Origin: Clusia tigrina
Taxonomy: Eukaryota > Arthropoda > Insecta > Diptera > Clusiidae
DNA length: 64,000 nt
Assembly: GCA_920105625.2 (NCBI GenBank)
Contig: OV050031.1
Location: forward strand, 49,928,205-49,992,204
Direction: 5' to 3'
Shown: piece by piece, positions 12,650 to 26,302 of the stretch
How the letters are laid out: each line of letters opens with the position of its first letter
Position numbering within the stretch: the stretch's first letter is position 1
The notes under the pieces: generated by a model
Databases searched by the model: none
What the model saw: only the letters and a program-made list of their open reading frames with translations
Told to the model about the DNA's origin: nothing
Position numbers and translations under genes: made by a program

Positions 12650-15174
12650 TGAAATTTTGTGAAAATAATGTACTATTGGCATTTGAAATATCGCTATAAC
12701 AGTGCTAACCTTGAGGGAAAAATGAAACACTGATCCAACTTCAAAATTCACTAACTTTTATACTGTGCGTAATATAACTATCAAAGTTTGCAACATTGAA
12801 ATGCTGTAACTTTTTACTGGTGCGTCAGAAAACCTCGAAATTTTGTGACAATAAAGTACTATTATCCATTTGAAATATCGGTATAACACTGCTAACCTTG
12901 TGTAAAAAAATGAAACACTGATGCATCTTCAAAATTCACTAACTTTTATACTGTGCGTAATATAACTATCAAAGTTTGCAACATTGAATTGCTGTAACTT
13001 TTTATTGGTACGTCATAATACCTTGAAATTTTTTGAAAATAATGTACTATTGTCATTTGAAATATCGGTATAACAGTGCTAACCTTGAGGAAAAAATGAA
13101 ACACTTATGCAACTTCAAAATTCACTAACTTTTATACTGTGCGTAATATAACTATCAAAGTTTGCAACATTCAAGTGATGTAACTTTTTATTGGTACGTC
13201 ATAAGACCTTGAAATTTTGTGAAAATAATGTACTATTGTCATTTGAAATATCGGTATAACAGTGCTAACCTTGAGGAATAAATGAAACACTGATGCACTT
13301 TCAAAATTCACTAACTTTTATACTGTCCGTAATATGACTATCAAAGTTTGCAACATTGAAATGCTGTAACTTTTTACTGGAGCGTCATAAGACCTTGAAA
13401 TTTTGTGATAATATTGTACTATTGTCAATATTAAAAATCGGTATAACAGTGCTACCTTTGAATAAAAAATGAAACACTAACGCAACTTCAAAGTTCACTA
13501 ACTTTTATACAGAGCGTAATATAATTATCAAAATTCACAACATTGAACTGCTGTAACTTTTTATTGGTACGTCATAAGAGCTTGAAATTTTGTGAGAATA
13601 ATGTACTATTGTCATTTGAAATATCGGTATAACAGTGCTAACCTTGAGGAATAAATTAAACACTGATGCACTTTCAAAATTCACTAACTTTTATACTGTG
13701 CGTAATATGATTATCAAAGTTTGCAACATTGAAATGCTGTAACTTTTTACTGGAGCGTCATAAGACCTTGAAATTTTCTGACAATAATGTACTATTGTCA
13801 TTTGAAATATCAGTATAACACTGCTAACCTTGAGTAAAAAATGAAACACTGATGCAACTTCAAAATTCACTAACTTTTATACTGTGCGTAATATAACTAT
13901 CAAAGTTTGCTACATTGAACTGCTGTAACTTTTTACTGGAGCGTCATAAGACCATGAAATTTTGTGACAATAATGTACTATTGTCATTTGAAATAGCGGT
14001 ATAACAGTCCTACCCTTGATTAAAAAATGAAACACTGATGCAACTTCAAAATTCAATAACTTTTATACTGTGCGTAATATAACTATCAAAATTTGCAACA
14101 TTGAACTGCTGTAACTTTTTATTGGTACGTCATAAGACCTTGAAATTATGTGAAAATAATGTACTATTGTCATTTGAAATATCGGTATAACAGTGCTAAC
14201 CTTGAGGAAAAAATGAAATACTGATCCAACTTCAAAATTCACTAACTTTGATACTGCGCGTAATATAACTATCAAAGTTTGCATAATTGAAATGCTGTAA
14301 CTTTTTACTGGAGCGTCATAAGACCTTGAAATTTTGTGACCGTAATGTACTATTTTCATTTGAAATAGCGGTATAACAGTCCTAACCTTGATTAAAAACT
14401 GAAACACTGATGCAACTTCAAAATTCACTAACTTTTATACTGTGCGTAATATAACTATCAAAGTTTTCAACATTGAAATGCTGTAACTTTTTACTGGAGC
14501 GTCATAAGACCTTGAAATTTTGTGATCGTAATGTACTATTGTCATTTGAAATATCTGTATAACACTGCTAACCTTGAGTAAAAAATGAAACACTGATGCA
14601 ACTTCAAAATTCAATAACTTTTATACTGTGCGTAATATAACTATCAAAATTTGCAACATTGAACTGCTGTAACTTTTTATTGGTACGTCATAAGACCTTG
14701 AAATTTTGTGAGAATAATGTACTATTGTCATTTGAAATATCGGTATAACAGTGCTAACCTTGAGGAAAAAATGAAACACTGATGCAACTTCAAAATTCAC
14801 TAACTTTTATACTGTGCGTAATATAACTATCAAAGTTTGCAACATTGAAATGCTGTAACTTTTTACTGGAGCGTCATAAGACCTTGAAATTTTGTGACAA
14901 TATTGTACTATTGCCAATATTAAAAATCGGTATAACAGTGCTACCTTTGAATAAAAAATGAAACACTAACGCAACTTCAAAGTTCACTAACTTTTATACT
15001 GAGCGTAATATAATTATCAAAATTCACAACATTGAAATGCTGTCACTTTTTACTGGAGCGTCATAACACCTTGAAATTTTGTGACAATAATTTACTATTG
15101 TCATTTGAAATAGCGGTATAACAGTCCTAACCTTGATTAAAAAATGAAACACTGATGCAACTTCAGAATTCACT
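12650..15174 (+). repeat. 2.5 kb segment, copy 2 of a pair 4,095 bp apart
   Basis: This is the downstream partner of 8555-11079. The anchor TTGGC is at 12676 against 8581, and GTACTATTATCC is at 12856 against 8761. It carries its own changes, such as TCAAGTGATG and TATACTGTCCG. Homology stops near 15,175, where a TTTGCTACATTG monomer takes over. Confidence 0.85.
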
Positions 15175-18100
15175 AACTTTTATACTGTGCGTAATATAAC
15201 TATCAAAGTTTGCTACATTGAACTGCTGTAACTTTTTATTGGTGCGTCATAAGACCTTGAAATTTTGTGAAAATAATGTACTATTGTCATTTGAAATATC
15301 GGTATAACAGTGCTAACCTTGAGGAAAAAATGAAACACTGATCCAACTTCAAAATTCACTAACTTTTATACTGTGCGTAATAAATACTGGTGCGTCATAA
15401 AACCTCGAAATTTTGTGACAATAAAGTAGTATTATCCATTTGAAATATCGGTATAACACTGCTAACCTTGAGTAAAAAATGAAACACTGATGCAACTTCA
15501 AAATTCACTAACTTTTATACTGTGCGTAATATAACTATCAAAGTTTGCAACATTGAACTGCTGTAACTTTTTATTGGTACGTCATAAGACCTTGAAATTT
15601 TGTAAAAATAATGTATTATTGTCATTTGAAATATCAGTATAACACTGCTAACCTTGAGTAAAAAATGAAACACTGATGCAACTTCAAAATTCACTAACGT
15701 TTATACTGTGCGTAATATAACTATCAAAGTTTGAAACATTGCAATGCTGTACCTTTTTATTGGAGTGTCATAAGAACTTGAAATTTTGTGACAGTAATGT
15801 TCTATTGCCAATTTGAAATATCGGTGTAACAGTGCTACCTTTGAGTAAAAAATGAAACACTGATCCAACTTCAAAATTCACTAACTTTTATACTGTGCGA
15901 AATATAACTATCAAAGTTTGCAACATTGAAATACTGTAACTTTTTACTGGTGCGTCATAAAACATCGAAATTTTGTGACAATAAAGTACTATTGTCAATT
16001 TGAGACATCGGTATAACAGTGCTACTTTTGAGCAAAAAATGAAACACTGATGCAACTTCAAAATTCACTAACTGTTATACTGTGCCTAATATAATTATCA
16101 AAATTTGCAACATTGAAATGCTGTAACTTTTTACTAGTGCATCATAAGACCTTGAAAATTTGTGACAATAATGTACTAATGTCAATTTGAGATATCGGTA
16201 TAACAGTGCTACCCTTGAGTAAAAATCAAACACCGATGCAACTACAAAATTCACTAACTTTTATACTGTGAGTAATATAACTATAAAAGTTTGCAACATT
16301 GAAATGCTGTAACTTTTTACTGGAGCGTCATAAGACCTTGAAATTTTCTGACAATAATGTACTATTGTCATTTGAAATATCAGTATAACACTGCTAACCT
16401 TGAGTAAAAAATGAAACACTGATGCAACTTCAAAATTCAGTAACTTTTATACTGTGCGTAATATAACTATCAAAGTTTGCTACATTGAACTGCTGTAACT
16501 TTTTACTGGAGCGTCATAAGACCATGAAATTTTTTGACAATAATGTACTATTGTCATTTGAAATAGCGGTATAAGAGTCCTACCCTTGATTAAAAAATGA
16601 AACACTGATGCAACTTCAAAATTCAATAACTTTATACTGTGCGTAATATAACTATCAAAATTTGCAACATTGAACTGCTGTAACTTTTTATTGGTACGTC
16701 ATAAGACCTTGAAATTTTGTGAAAATAATGTACTATTGTCATTTGAAATATCGGTATAACAGTGCTAACCTTGAGGAAAAAATGAAATACTGATCCAACT
16801 TCAAAATTCACTAACTTTTATACTGCGCGTAATATAACTATCAAAGTTTGCATAATTGAAATGCTGTAACTTTTTACTGGAGCGTCATAAGACCTTGAAA
16901 TTTTGTGACCGTAATGTACTATTGTCACTTGAAATAGCGGTATAACAGTCCTAACCTTGATTAAAAACTGAAACACTGATGCAACTTCAAAATTCACTAA
17001 CTTTTATACTGTGCGTAATATAACTATCAAAGTTTGCAACATTGAAATGCTGTAACTTTTTACTGGTGCGTCAGAAAACCTCGAAATTTTGTGACAATAA
17101 AGTACTATTATCCATTTGAAATATCGGTATAACACTGCTAACCTTGAGTAAAAAATGAAACACTGATGCATCTTCAAAATTCACTAACTTTTATACTGTG
17201 CGTAATATAACTATCAAAGTTTGCAACATTCAACTGATGTAACTTTTTATTGGTACGTCATAAGACCTTGAAATTTTGTTAAAATAATGTACTATTGTCA
17301 TTTGAAATATCGGTATAACAGTGCTAACCTTGAGGAAAAAATGAAATACTGATCCAACTTCAAAATTCACTAACTTTTATACTGCGCGTAATATAACTAT
17401 CAAAGTTTGCATAATTGAAATGCTGTAACTTTTTACTGGAGCGTCATAAGACCTTGAAATTTTGTGACCGTAATGTACTATTGTCATTTGAAATAGCGGT
17501 ATAACAGTCATAATCTTGAGGAAAAAATGAAACACTGATGCAACTTCAAAATTCACTAACTTTTATACTGTGCGTAATATAACTATCAAAGTTTGCAACA
17601 TTGAAATGCTGTAACTTTTTACTGGAGCGTCATAAGACCTTGAAATTTTGTGACAATATTGTACTATTGTCAATATTAAAAATCGGTATAACAGTGCTAC
17701 CTTTGAATAAAAAATGAAACACTAACGCAACTTCAAAATTCACTAACTTTTATACTGTGCGTAATATAACTATCAAAGTTTGCAACATTGAAATGCTGTA
17801 ACTTTTTACTGGAGCGTCCTAAGACCTTGAAATTTTGTGACAATATTGTACTATTGTCAATATTAAAAATCGGTATAACAGTGCTACCTTTGAATAAAAA
17901 ATGAAACACTAACGCAACTTCAAAGTTCACTAACTTTTATACTGAGCGTAATATAATTATCAAAATTCACAACATTGAAATGCTGTCACTTTTTACTGGA
18001 GCGTCATAACACCTTGAAATTTTGTGACAATAATTTACTATTGTCATTTGAAATAGCGGTATAACAGTCCTAACCTTGAGGAAAAAATGAAACACTGATC

Positions 18101-18182
18101 CAACTTCAAAATTCACTAACTTTTATACTGTGCGTAATAAATACTGGTGCGTCATAAAACCTCGAAATTTTGTGACAATAAA
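15175..18182 (+). repeat. Mosaic block with two 149-bp truncated monomers
   Basis: The order of monomers after the truncated unit at 15377 repeats that after 5174: GTAAAAATAATGTATTATTG, TTTGAAACATTGCAATGCTG, GCGAAATATAACTAT, then GCCTAATATAA. The same run occurs again after 18134. The block from 16643 matches 11095 onward. This is a patchwork of segments also seen elsewhere in the window. Confidence 0.85.
15377..15525 (+). repeat. Truncated 149-bp monomer, copy 3
   Basis: It has the same junction and length as the unit at 5174, which lies 10,203 bp upstream. Confidence 0.9.
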
Positions 18183-18282
18183 GTAGTATTATCCATTTGA
18201 AATATCGGTATAACACTGCTAACCTTGAGTAAAAAATGAAACACTGATGCAACTTCAAAATTCACTAACTTTTATACTGTGC
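18134..18282 (+). repeat. Truncated 149-bp monomer, copy 4
   Basis: It has the same junction and length and lies 2,757 bp after copy 3. The first 12-monomer HOR copy begins inside it, near 18183. Confidence 0.9.
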
Positions 18283-20417
18283 GTAATATAACTATCAAAG
18301 TTTGCAACATTGAACTGCTGTAACTTTTTATTGGTACGTCATAAGACCTTGAAATTTTGTAAAAATAATGTATTATTGTCATTTGAAATATCAGTATAAC
18401 ACTGCTAACCTTGAGTAAAAATTGAAACACTGATGCAACTTCAAAGTTCACTAACGTTTATACTGTGCGTAATATAACTATCAAAGTTTGAAACATTGCA
18501 ATGCTGTACCTTTTTATTGGAGTGTCATAAGAACTTGAAATTTTGTGACAGTAATGTTCTATTGCCAATTTGAAATATCGGTGTAACAGTGCTACCTTTG
18601 AGTAAAAAATGAAACACTGATCCAACTTCAAAATTCACTAACTTTTATACTGTGCGAAATATAACTATCAAAGTTTGCAACATTGAAATACTGTAACTTT
18701 TTACTGGTGCGTCATAAAACATCGAAATTTTGTGACAATAAAGTACTATTGTCAATTTGAGATATCGGTATAACAGTGCTACTTTTGAGCAAAAAATGAA
18801 ACACTGATGCAACTTCAAAATTCACTAACTGTTATACTGTGCCTAATATAATTATCAAAATTTGCAACATTGAAATGCTGTAACTTTTTACTAGTGCATC
18901 ATAAGACCTTGAAAATTTGTGACAATAATGTACTATTTTCAATTTGAAATATCGGTATAACAGTGCTACTTTGAGTAAACAGTGAAACACTGATGCAACT
19001 TCAAATTCACTAACTTTTCTACTGTGCGTAATATAACAATCAAAGTTTGCAACATTGAAATGCTGTAACTTTTTACTGGAGCGTCATAAGACCTTGAAAT
19101 TTTGTGACAATAATGTACTAATGTCAATTTGAGATATCGGTATAACTGTGCTACCCTTGAGTAAAAAATGAAACACTGATGCAACTTCAAAATTCACTAA
19201 CTTTTATACTGTGCGTAATATAACTATCAAAGTTTCCAACATTGAAATGCTGTAACTTATTACTAATGCGTCTTAAAACCTCGAAATTTTGTGACAATAA
19301 AATTCTATTGTCAGTTTGAAACATCGGTAAAAGAGTGCTACCCTTGAGTAAAAATCAAACACCGATGCAACTACAAAATTCACTAACTTTTATACTGTGA
19401 GTAATATAACTATAAAAGTTTGCAACATTGAAATGCTGTAACTTTTTACTGGAGCGTCATAAGACCTTAAAATTTTCTGACAATAATGTACTATTGTCAT
19501 TTGAAATATCAGTATAACACTGCTAACCTTGAGTAAAAAATGAAACACTGATGCAACTTCAAAATTCAGTAACTTTTATACTGTGCGTAATATAACTATC
19601 AAAGTTTGCTACATTGAACTGCTGTAACTTTTTACTGGAGCGTCATAAGACCATGAAATTTTGTGACAATAATGTACTATTGTCATTTGAAATAGCGGTA
19701 GAACAGTCCTACCCTTGATTAAAAAATGAAACACTGATGCAACTTCAAAATTCAATAACTTTTATACTGTGCGTAATATAACTATCAAAATTTGCAACAT
19801 TGAACTGCTGTAACTTTTTATTGGTACGTCATAAGACCTTGAAATTTTGTGAAAATAATGTTTTATTGTCATTTGAAATATCGGTATAACAGTGCTAACC
19901 TTGAGGAAAAAATGAAATACTGATCCAACTTCAAAATTCACTAACTTTTATACTGCGCGTAATATAACTATCAAAGTTTGCATAATTGAAATGCTGTAAC
20001 TTTTTACTGGAGCGTCATAAGACCTTGAAATTTTGTGACCGTAATGTACTATTGTCACTTGAAATAGCGGTATAACAGTCCTAACCTTGATTAAAAACTG
20101 AAACACTGATGCAACTTCAAAATTCACTAACTTTTATACTGTGCGTAATATAACTATCAAAGTTTGCAACATTGAATTGCTGTAACTTTTTATTGGTACG
20201 TCATAATACCTTGAAATTTTTTGAAAATAATGTACTATTGTCATTTGAAATATCGGTATAACAGTGCTAACCTTGAGGAAAAAATGAGACACTGATGCAA
20301 CTTCAAAATTCACTAACGTTTATACTGTGCGAAATATAACTATAAAACTTTGCAACATTGAAATTCTGTAACTTTTTACTGGTGTGTCATAAAACTTCGA
20401 AATTTCGTGACAATAAA
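18183..20417 (+). repeat. 12-monomer HOR, copy 1 (2,235 bp)
   Basis: The anchor GTAGTATTATCC occurs at 18183, 20418 and 22653, exactly 2,235 bp apart. Within the copy the monomer order is fixed, including TTTGAAACATTGCAATG, GCGAAATATAAC, GCCTAATATAATT, a TTCAAATTCAC unit followed by AACAATC, TTATTACTAATGCGTC, CTATAAAAG, TTTGCTAC, ATTTGCAAC, CATAATTG and CATTGAATTG types. Confidence 0.9.
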
Positions 20418-22652
20418 GTAGTATTATCCATTTGAAATATCGGTATAACACTGCTAACCTTGAGTAAAAAATGAAACACTGATGCAACTTCAAAATTCAC
20501 TAACTTTTATACTGTGCGTAATATAACTATCAAAGTTTGCAACATTGAACTGCTGTAACTTTTTATTGGTACGTCATAAGACCTTGAAATTTTGTAAAAA
20601 TAATGTATTATTGTCATTTGAAATATCAGTATAACACTGCTAACCTTGAGTAAAAAATGAAACACTGATGCAACTTCAAAGTTCACTAACGTTTATACTG
20701 TGCGTAATATAACTATCAAAGTTTGAAACATTGCAATGCTGTACCTTTTTATTGGAGTGTCATAAGAACTTGAAATTTTGTGACAGTAATGTTCTATTGC
20801 CAATTTGAAATATCGGTGTAACAGTGCTACCTTTGAGTAAAAAATGAAACACTGATCCAACTTCAAAATTCACTAACTTTTATACTGTGCGAAATATAAC
20901 TATCAAAGTTTGCAACATTGAAATACTGTAACTTTTTACTGGTGCGTCATAAAACATCGAAATTTTGTGACAATAAAGTACTATTGTCAATTTGAGATAT
21001 CGGTATAACAGTGCTACTTTTGAGCAAAAAATGAAACACTGATGCAACTTCAAAATTCACTAACTGTTATACTGTGCCTAATATAATTATCAAAATTTGC
21101 AACATTGAAATGCTGTAACTTTTTATTAGTGCATCATAAGACCTTGAAAATTTGTGACAATAATGTACTATTTTCAATTTGAAATATCGGTATAACAGTG
21201 CTACTTTGAGTAAACAGTGAAACACTGATGCAACTTCAAATTCACTAACTTTTCTACTGTGCGTAATATAACAATCAAAGTTTGCAACATTGAAATGCTG
21301 TAACTTTTTACTGGAGCGTCATAAGACCTTGAAATTTTGTGACAATAATGTACTAATGTCAATTTGAGATATCGGTATAACAGTGCTACCTTTGAGTAAA
21401 AAATGAAACACTGATGCAACTTCAAAATTCACTAACTTTTATACTGTGCGTAATATAACTATCAAACTTTCCAACATTGAAATGCTGTAACTTATTACTA
21501 ATGCGTCTTAAAACCTCGAAATTTTGTGACAATAAAATTCTATTGTCAGTTTGAAACATCGGTAAAAGAGTGCTACCCTTGAGTAAAAATCAAACACCGA
21601 TGCAACTACAAAATTCACTAACTTTTATACTGTGAGTAATATAACTATAAAAGTTTGCAACATTGAAATGCTGTAACTTTTTACTGGAGCGTCATAAGAC
21701 CTTAAAATTTTCTGACAATAATGTACTATTGTCATTTGAAATATCAGTATAACACTGCTAACCTTGAGTAAAAAATTAAAGACTGATGCAACTTCAAAAT
21801 TCAGTAACTTTTATACTGTGCGTAATATAACTATCAAAGTTTGCTATATTGAAATCCTGTAACTTTTTACTGCAGCCTCATAAGACCGTGAAATTTTGAG
21901 ACAATAATGTACTATTGTCATTTGAAATAGCGGTATAACAGTCCTACCCTTGATTAAAAAATGAAACACTGATGCAACTTCAAAATTCAATAACTTTTAT
22001 ACTGTGCGTAATATAACTATCAAAATTTGCAACATTGAACTGCTGTAACTTTTTATTGGTACGTCATAAGACCTTGAAATTTTGTGAAAATAATGTTTTA
22101 TTGTCATTTGAAATATCGGTATAACAGTACTAACCTTGAGGAAAAAATGAAATACTGATCCAACTTCAAAATTCACTAACTTTTATACTGCGCGTAATAT
22201 AACTATCAAAGTTTGCATAATTGAAATGCTGTAACTTTTTACTGGAGCGTCATAAGACCTTGAAATTTTGTGACCGTAATGTACTATTGTCACTTGAAAT
22301 AGCGGTATAACAGTCCTAACCTTGATTAAAAACTGAAACACTGATGCAACTTCAAAATTCACTAACTTTTATACTGTGCGTAATATAACTATCAAAGTTT
22401 GCAACATTGAATTGCTGTAACTTTTTATTGGTACGTCATAATACCTTGAAATTTTTTGAAAATAATGTACTATTGTCATTTGAAATATCGGTATAACAGT
22501 GCTAACCTTGAGGAAAAAATGAGACACTGATGCAACTTCAAAATTCACTAACGTTTATACTGTGCGAAATATAACTATAAAACTTTGCAACATTGAAATT
22601 CTGTAACTTTTTACTGGTGTGTCATAAAACTTCGAAATTTCGTGACAATAAA
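20418..22652 (+). repeat. 12-monomer HOR, copy 2 (2,235 bp)
   Basis: This copy has the same length and monomer order as copy 1, with scattered substitutions (for example TTGCTATATTGAAATCC near 21840). It ends with the GCGAAATATAACTATAAAAC and TTCGTGACAATAAAG monomer, which also ends copy 3 but not the sequence preceding copy 1. Confidence 0.9.
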
Positions 22653-24700
22653 GTAGTATTATCCATTTGAAATATCGGTATAACACTGCTAACCTTGAGT
22701 AAAAAATGAAACACTGATGCAACTTCAAAATTCACTAACTTTTATACTGTGCGTAATATAACTATCAAAGTTTGCAACATTGAACTGCTGTAACTTTTTA
22801 TTGGTACGTCATAAGACCTTGAAATTTTGCAAAATAATGTATTATTGTCATTTGAAATATCAGTATAACACTGCTAACCTTGAGTAAAAAATGAAACACT
22901 GATGCAACTTCAAAGTTCACTAACGTTTATACTGTGCGTAATATAACTATCAAAGTTTGAAACATTGCAATGCTGTACCTTTTTATTGGAGTGTCATAAG
23001 AACTTGAAATTTTGTGACAGTAATGTTCTATTGCCAATTTGAAATATCGGTGTAACAGTGCTACCTTTGAGTAAAAAATGAAACACTGATCCAACTTCAA
23101 AATTCACTAACTTTTATACTGTGCGAAATATAACTATCAAAGTTTGCAACATTGAAATACTGTAACTTTTTACTGGTGCGTCATAAAACATCGAAATTTT
23201 GTGACAATAAAGTACTATTGTCAATTTGAGATATCGGTATAACAGTGCTACTTTTGAGCAAAAAATGAAACACTGATGCAACTTCAAAATTCACTAACTG
23301 TTATACTGTGCCTAATATAATTATCAAAATTTGCAACATTGAAATGCTGTAACTTTTTACTAGTGCATCATAAGACCTTGAAAATTTCTGACAATAATCT
23401 ACTATTTTCAATTTGAAATATCGGTATAACAGTGCTACTTTGAGTAAACAGTGAAACACTGATGCAACTTCAAATTCACTAACTTTTCTACTGTGCGTAA
23501 TATAACAATCAAAGTTTGCAACATTGAAATGCTGTAACTTTTTACTGGAGCGTCATAAGACCTTGAAATTTTGTGACAATAATGTCCAATTGTCAATTTG
23601 AGATATCGGTATAACAGTGCTACCCTTGAGTAAAAAATGAAACACTGATGCAACTTCAAAATTCACTAACTTTTATACTGTGCGTAATATAACTATCAAA
23701 GTTTCCAACATTGAAATGCTGTAACTTATTACTAATGCGTCTTAAAACCTCGAAATTTTGTGACAATAAAATTCTATTGTCAGTTTGAAACATCGGTAAA
23801 AGAGTGCTACCCTTGAGTAAAAATCAAACACCGATGCAACTACAAAATTCACTAACTTTTATACTGTGAGTAATATAACTATAAAAGTTTGCAACATTGA
23901 AATGCTGTAACTTTTTACTGGAGCGTCATAAGACCTTAAAATTTTCTGACAATAATGTACTATTGTCATTTGAAATATCAGTATAACACTGCTAACCTTG
24001 AGTAAAAAATGAAACACTGATGCAACTTCAAAATTCAGTAACTTTTATACTGTGCGTAATATAACTATCAAAGTTTGCTACATTGAACTGCTGTAACTTT
24101 TTATTGGAGCGTCATAAGACCATGAAATTTTGTGACAATAATGTACTATTGTCATTTGAAATAGCGGTATAACAGTCCTACCCTTGATTAAAAAATGAAA
24201 CACTGATGCAACTTCAAAATTCAATAACTTTTATACTGTGCGTAATATAACTATCAAAATTTGCAACATTGAACTGCTGTAACTTTTTATTGGTACGTCA
24301 TAAGACCTTGAAATTTTGTGAAAATAATGTTTTATTGTCATTTGAAATATCGGTATAACAGTCCTAACCTTGATTAAAAACTGAAACACTGATGCAACTT
24401 CAAAATTCACTAACTTTTATACTGTGCGTAATATAACTATCAAAGTTTGCAACATTGAATTGCTGTAACTTTTTATTGGTACGTCATAATACCTTGAAAT
24501 TTTTTGAAAATAATGTACTATTGTCATTTGAAATATCGGTATAACAGTGCTAACCTTGAGGAAAAAATGAGACACTGATCCAACTTCAAAATTCACTAAC
24601 GTTTATACTGTGCGAAATATAACTATAAAACTTTGCAACATTGAAATTCTGTAACTTTTTACTGGTGTGTCATAAAACTTCGAAATTTCGTGACAATAAA
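22653..24700 (+). repeat. 12-monomer HOR, copy 3, one monomer missing (2,048 bp)
   Basis: The copy follows copy 2 but jumps near 24360 from the TGTTTTATTG monomer directly to CCTAACCTTGATTAAAAACTG, skipping the CATAATTG/GACCG unit. It also has a 1-bp loss in TTGCAAAATAATG near 22829. The length fits 2,235 minus 186 minus 1. At its end GTACTATTG replaces GTAGTATTATCC, so no fourth copy follows. Confidence 0.85.
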
Positions 24701-25545
24701 GTACTATTGTCAATTTGAAATATCGGTATAACAGTGCTACCTTTGAGTAAAAAATGAAACTCTGATGCAACTTCAAAGTTCACTAACTTTTATACTGTGC
24801 GTAATATAACTATCAAAGTTTGCAACATTGAAATGCTGTTACTTTTTACTGGTGCGTCAGAAAACCTCGAAATTTTGTGACAATAAAGTACTATTATCCA
24901 TTTGAAATATCGGTATAACACTGCTAACCTTGAGTAAAAAATGAAACACTGATGCATCTTCAAAATTCACTAACTTTTATACTGTGCGTAATATAACTAT
25001 CAAAGTTTGCAACATTCAACTGATGTAACTTTTTATTGGTACGTCATAAGACCTTGAAATTTTGTGAAAATAATGTACTATTGTCATTTGAAATATCGGT
25101 ATAACAGTGCTAACCTTGAGGAATAAATGAAACACTGATGCACTTTCAAAATTCACTAACTTTTATACTGTGCGTAATATGACTATCAAAGTTTGCAACA
25201 TTGAAATGCTGTAACTTTTTACTGGAGCGTCATAAGACCTTGAAATTTTCTGACAATAATGTACTATTGTCATTTGAAATATCAGTATAACACTGCTAAC
25301 CTTGAGTAAAAAATGAAACACTGATGCAACTTCAAAATTCAATAACTTTTATACTGTGCGTAATATAACTATCAAAATTTGCAACATTGAACTGCTGTAA
25401 CTTTTTATTGGTACGTCATAAGACCTTGAAATTTTGTGAAAATAATGTACTATTGTCATTTGAAATATCGGTATAACAGTGCTAACCTTGAGGAAAAAAT
25501 GAAACACTGATGCAACTTCAAAATTCACTAGCGTTTATACTGTGC
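24614..25545 (+). repeat. Five-monomer unit, copy 1 (932 bp)
   Basis: Units start at 24614, 24801, 24988, 25174 and 25360 (187, 187, 186, 186, 186 bp). The order GCGAAATATAAC, GTGCGTCAG, CATTCAACTGATG and ATATGACTATC repeats 932 bp downstream. Confidence 0.85.
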
Positions 25546-26302
25546 GAAATATAACTATAAAACTTTGCAACATTGAAATTCTGTAACTTTTTACTGGTGT
25601 GTCATAAAACTTCGAAATTTCGTGACAATAAAGTACTATTGTCAATTTGAAATATCGGTATAACAGTGCTACCTTTGAGTAAAAAATGAAACTCTGATGC
25701 AACTTCAAAGTTCACTAACTTTTATACTGTGCGTAATATAACTATCAAAGTTTGCAACATTGAAATGCTGTAACTTTTTACTGGTGCGTCAGAAAACCTC
25801 GAAATTTTGTGACAATAAAGTACTATTATCCATTTGAAATATCGGTATAACACTGCTAACCTTGAGTAAAAAATGAAACACTGATGCATCTTCAAAATTC
25901 ACTAACTTTTATACTGTGCGTAATATAACTATCAAAGTTTGCAACATTCAACTGATGTAACTTTTTATTGGTACGTCATAAGACCTTGAAATTTTGTGAA
26001 AATAATGTACTATTGTCATTTGAAATATCGGTATAACAGTGCTAACCTTGAGGAATAAATGAAACACTGATGCACTTTCAAAATTCACTAACTTTTATAC
26101 TGTGCGTAATATGACTATCAAAGTTTGCAACATTGAAATGCTGTAACTTTTTACTGGAGCGTCATAAGACCTTGAAATTTTCTGACAATAATGTACTATT
26201 GTCATTTGAAATATCAGTATAACACTGCTAACCTTGAGTAAAAAATGAAACACTGATGCAACTTCAAAATTCAATAACTTTTATACTGTGCGTAATATAG
26301 CT
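25546..26302 (+). repeat. Five-monomer unit, copy 2 (partial, four monomers)
   Basis: Four monomers match copy 1 at an offset of 932 bp. The match ends near 26302, where TTTGCTACATTG replaces ATTTGCAACATTG. Confidence 0.85.

Noticed and set aside
9968..14428. 121-codon reverse-strand frames at 9968-10333 and 14063-14428
   Set aside because: 186 is divisible by three, so a frame open in one 186-bp monomer continues into the next. The two are copies 4,095 bp apart. The frames decay elsewhere with no sign of protein-level constraint.
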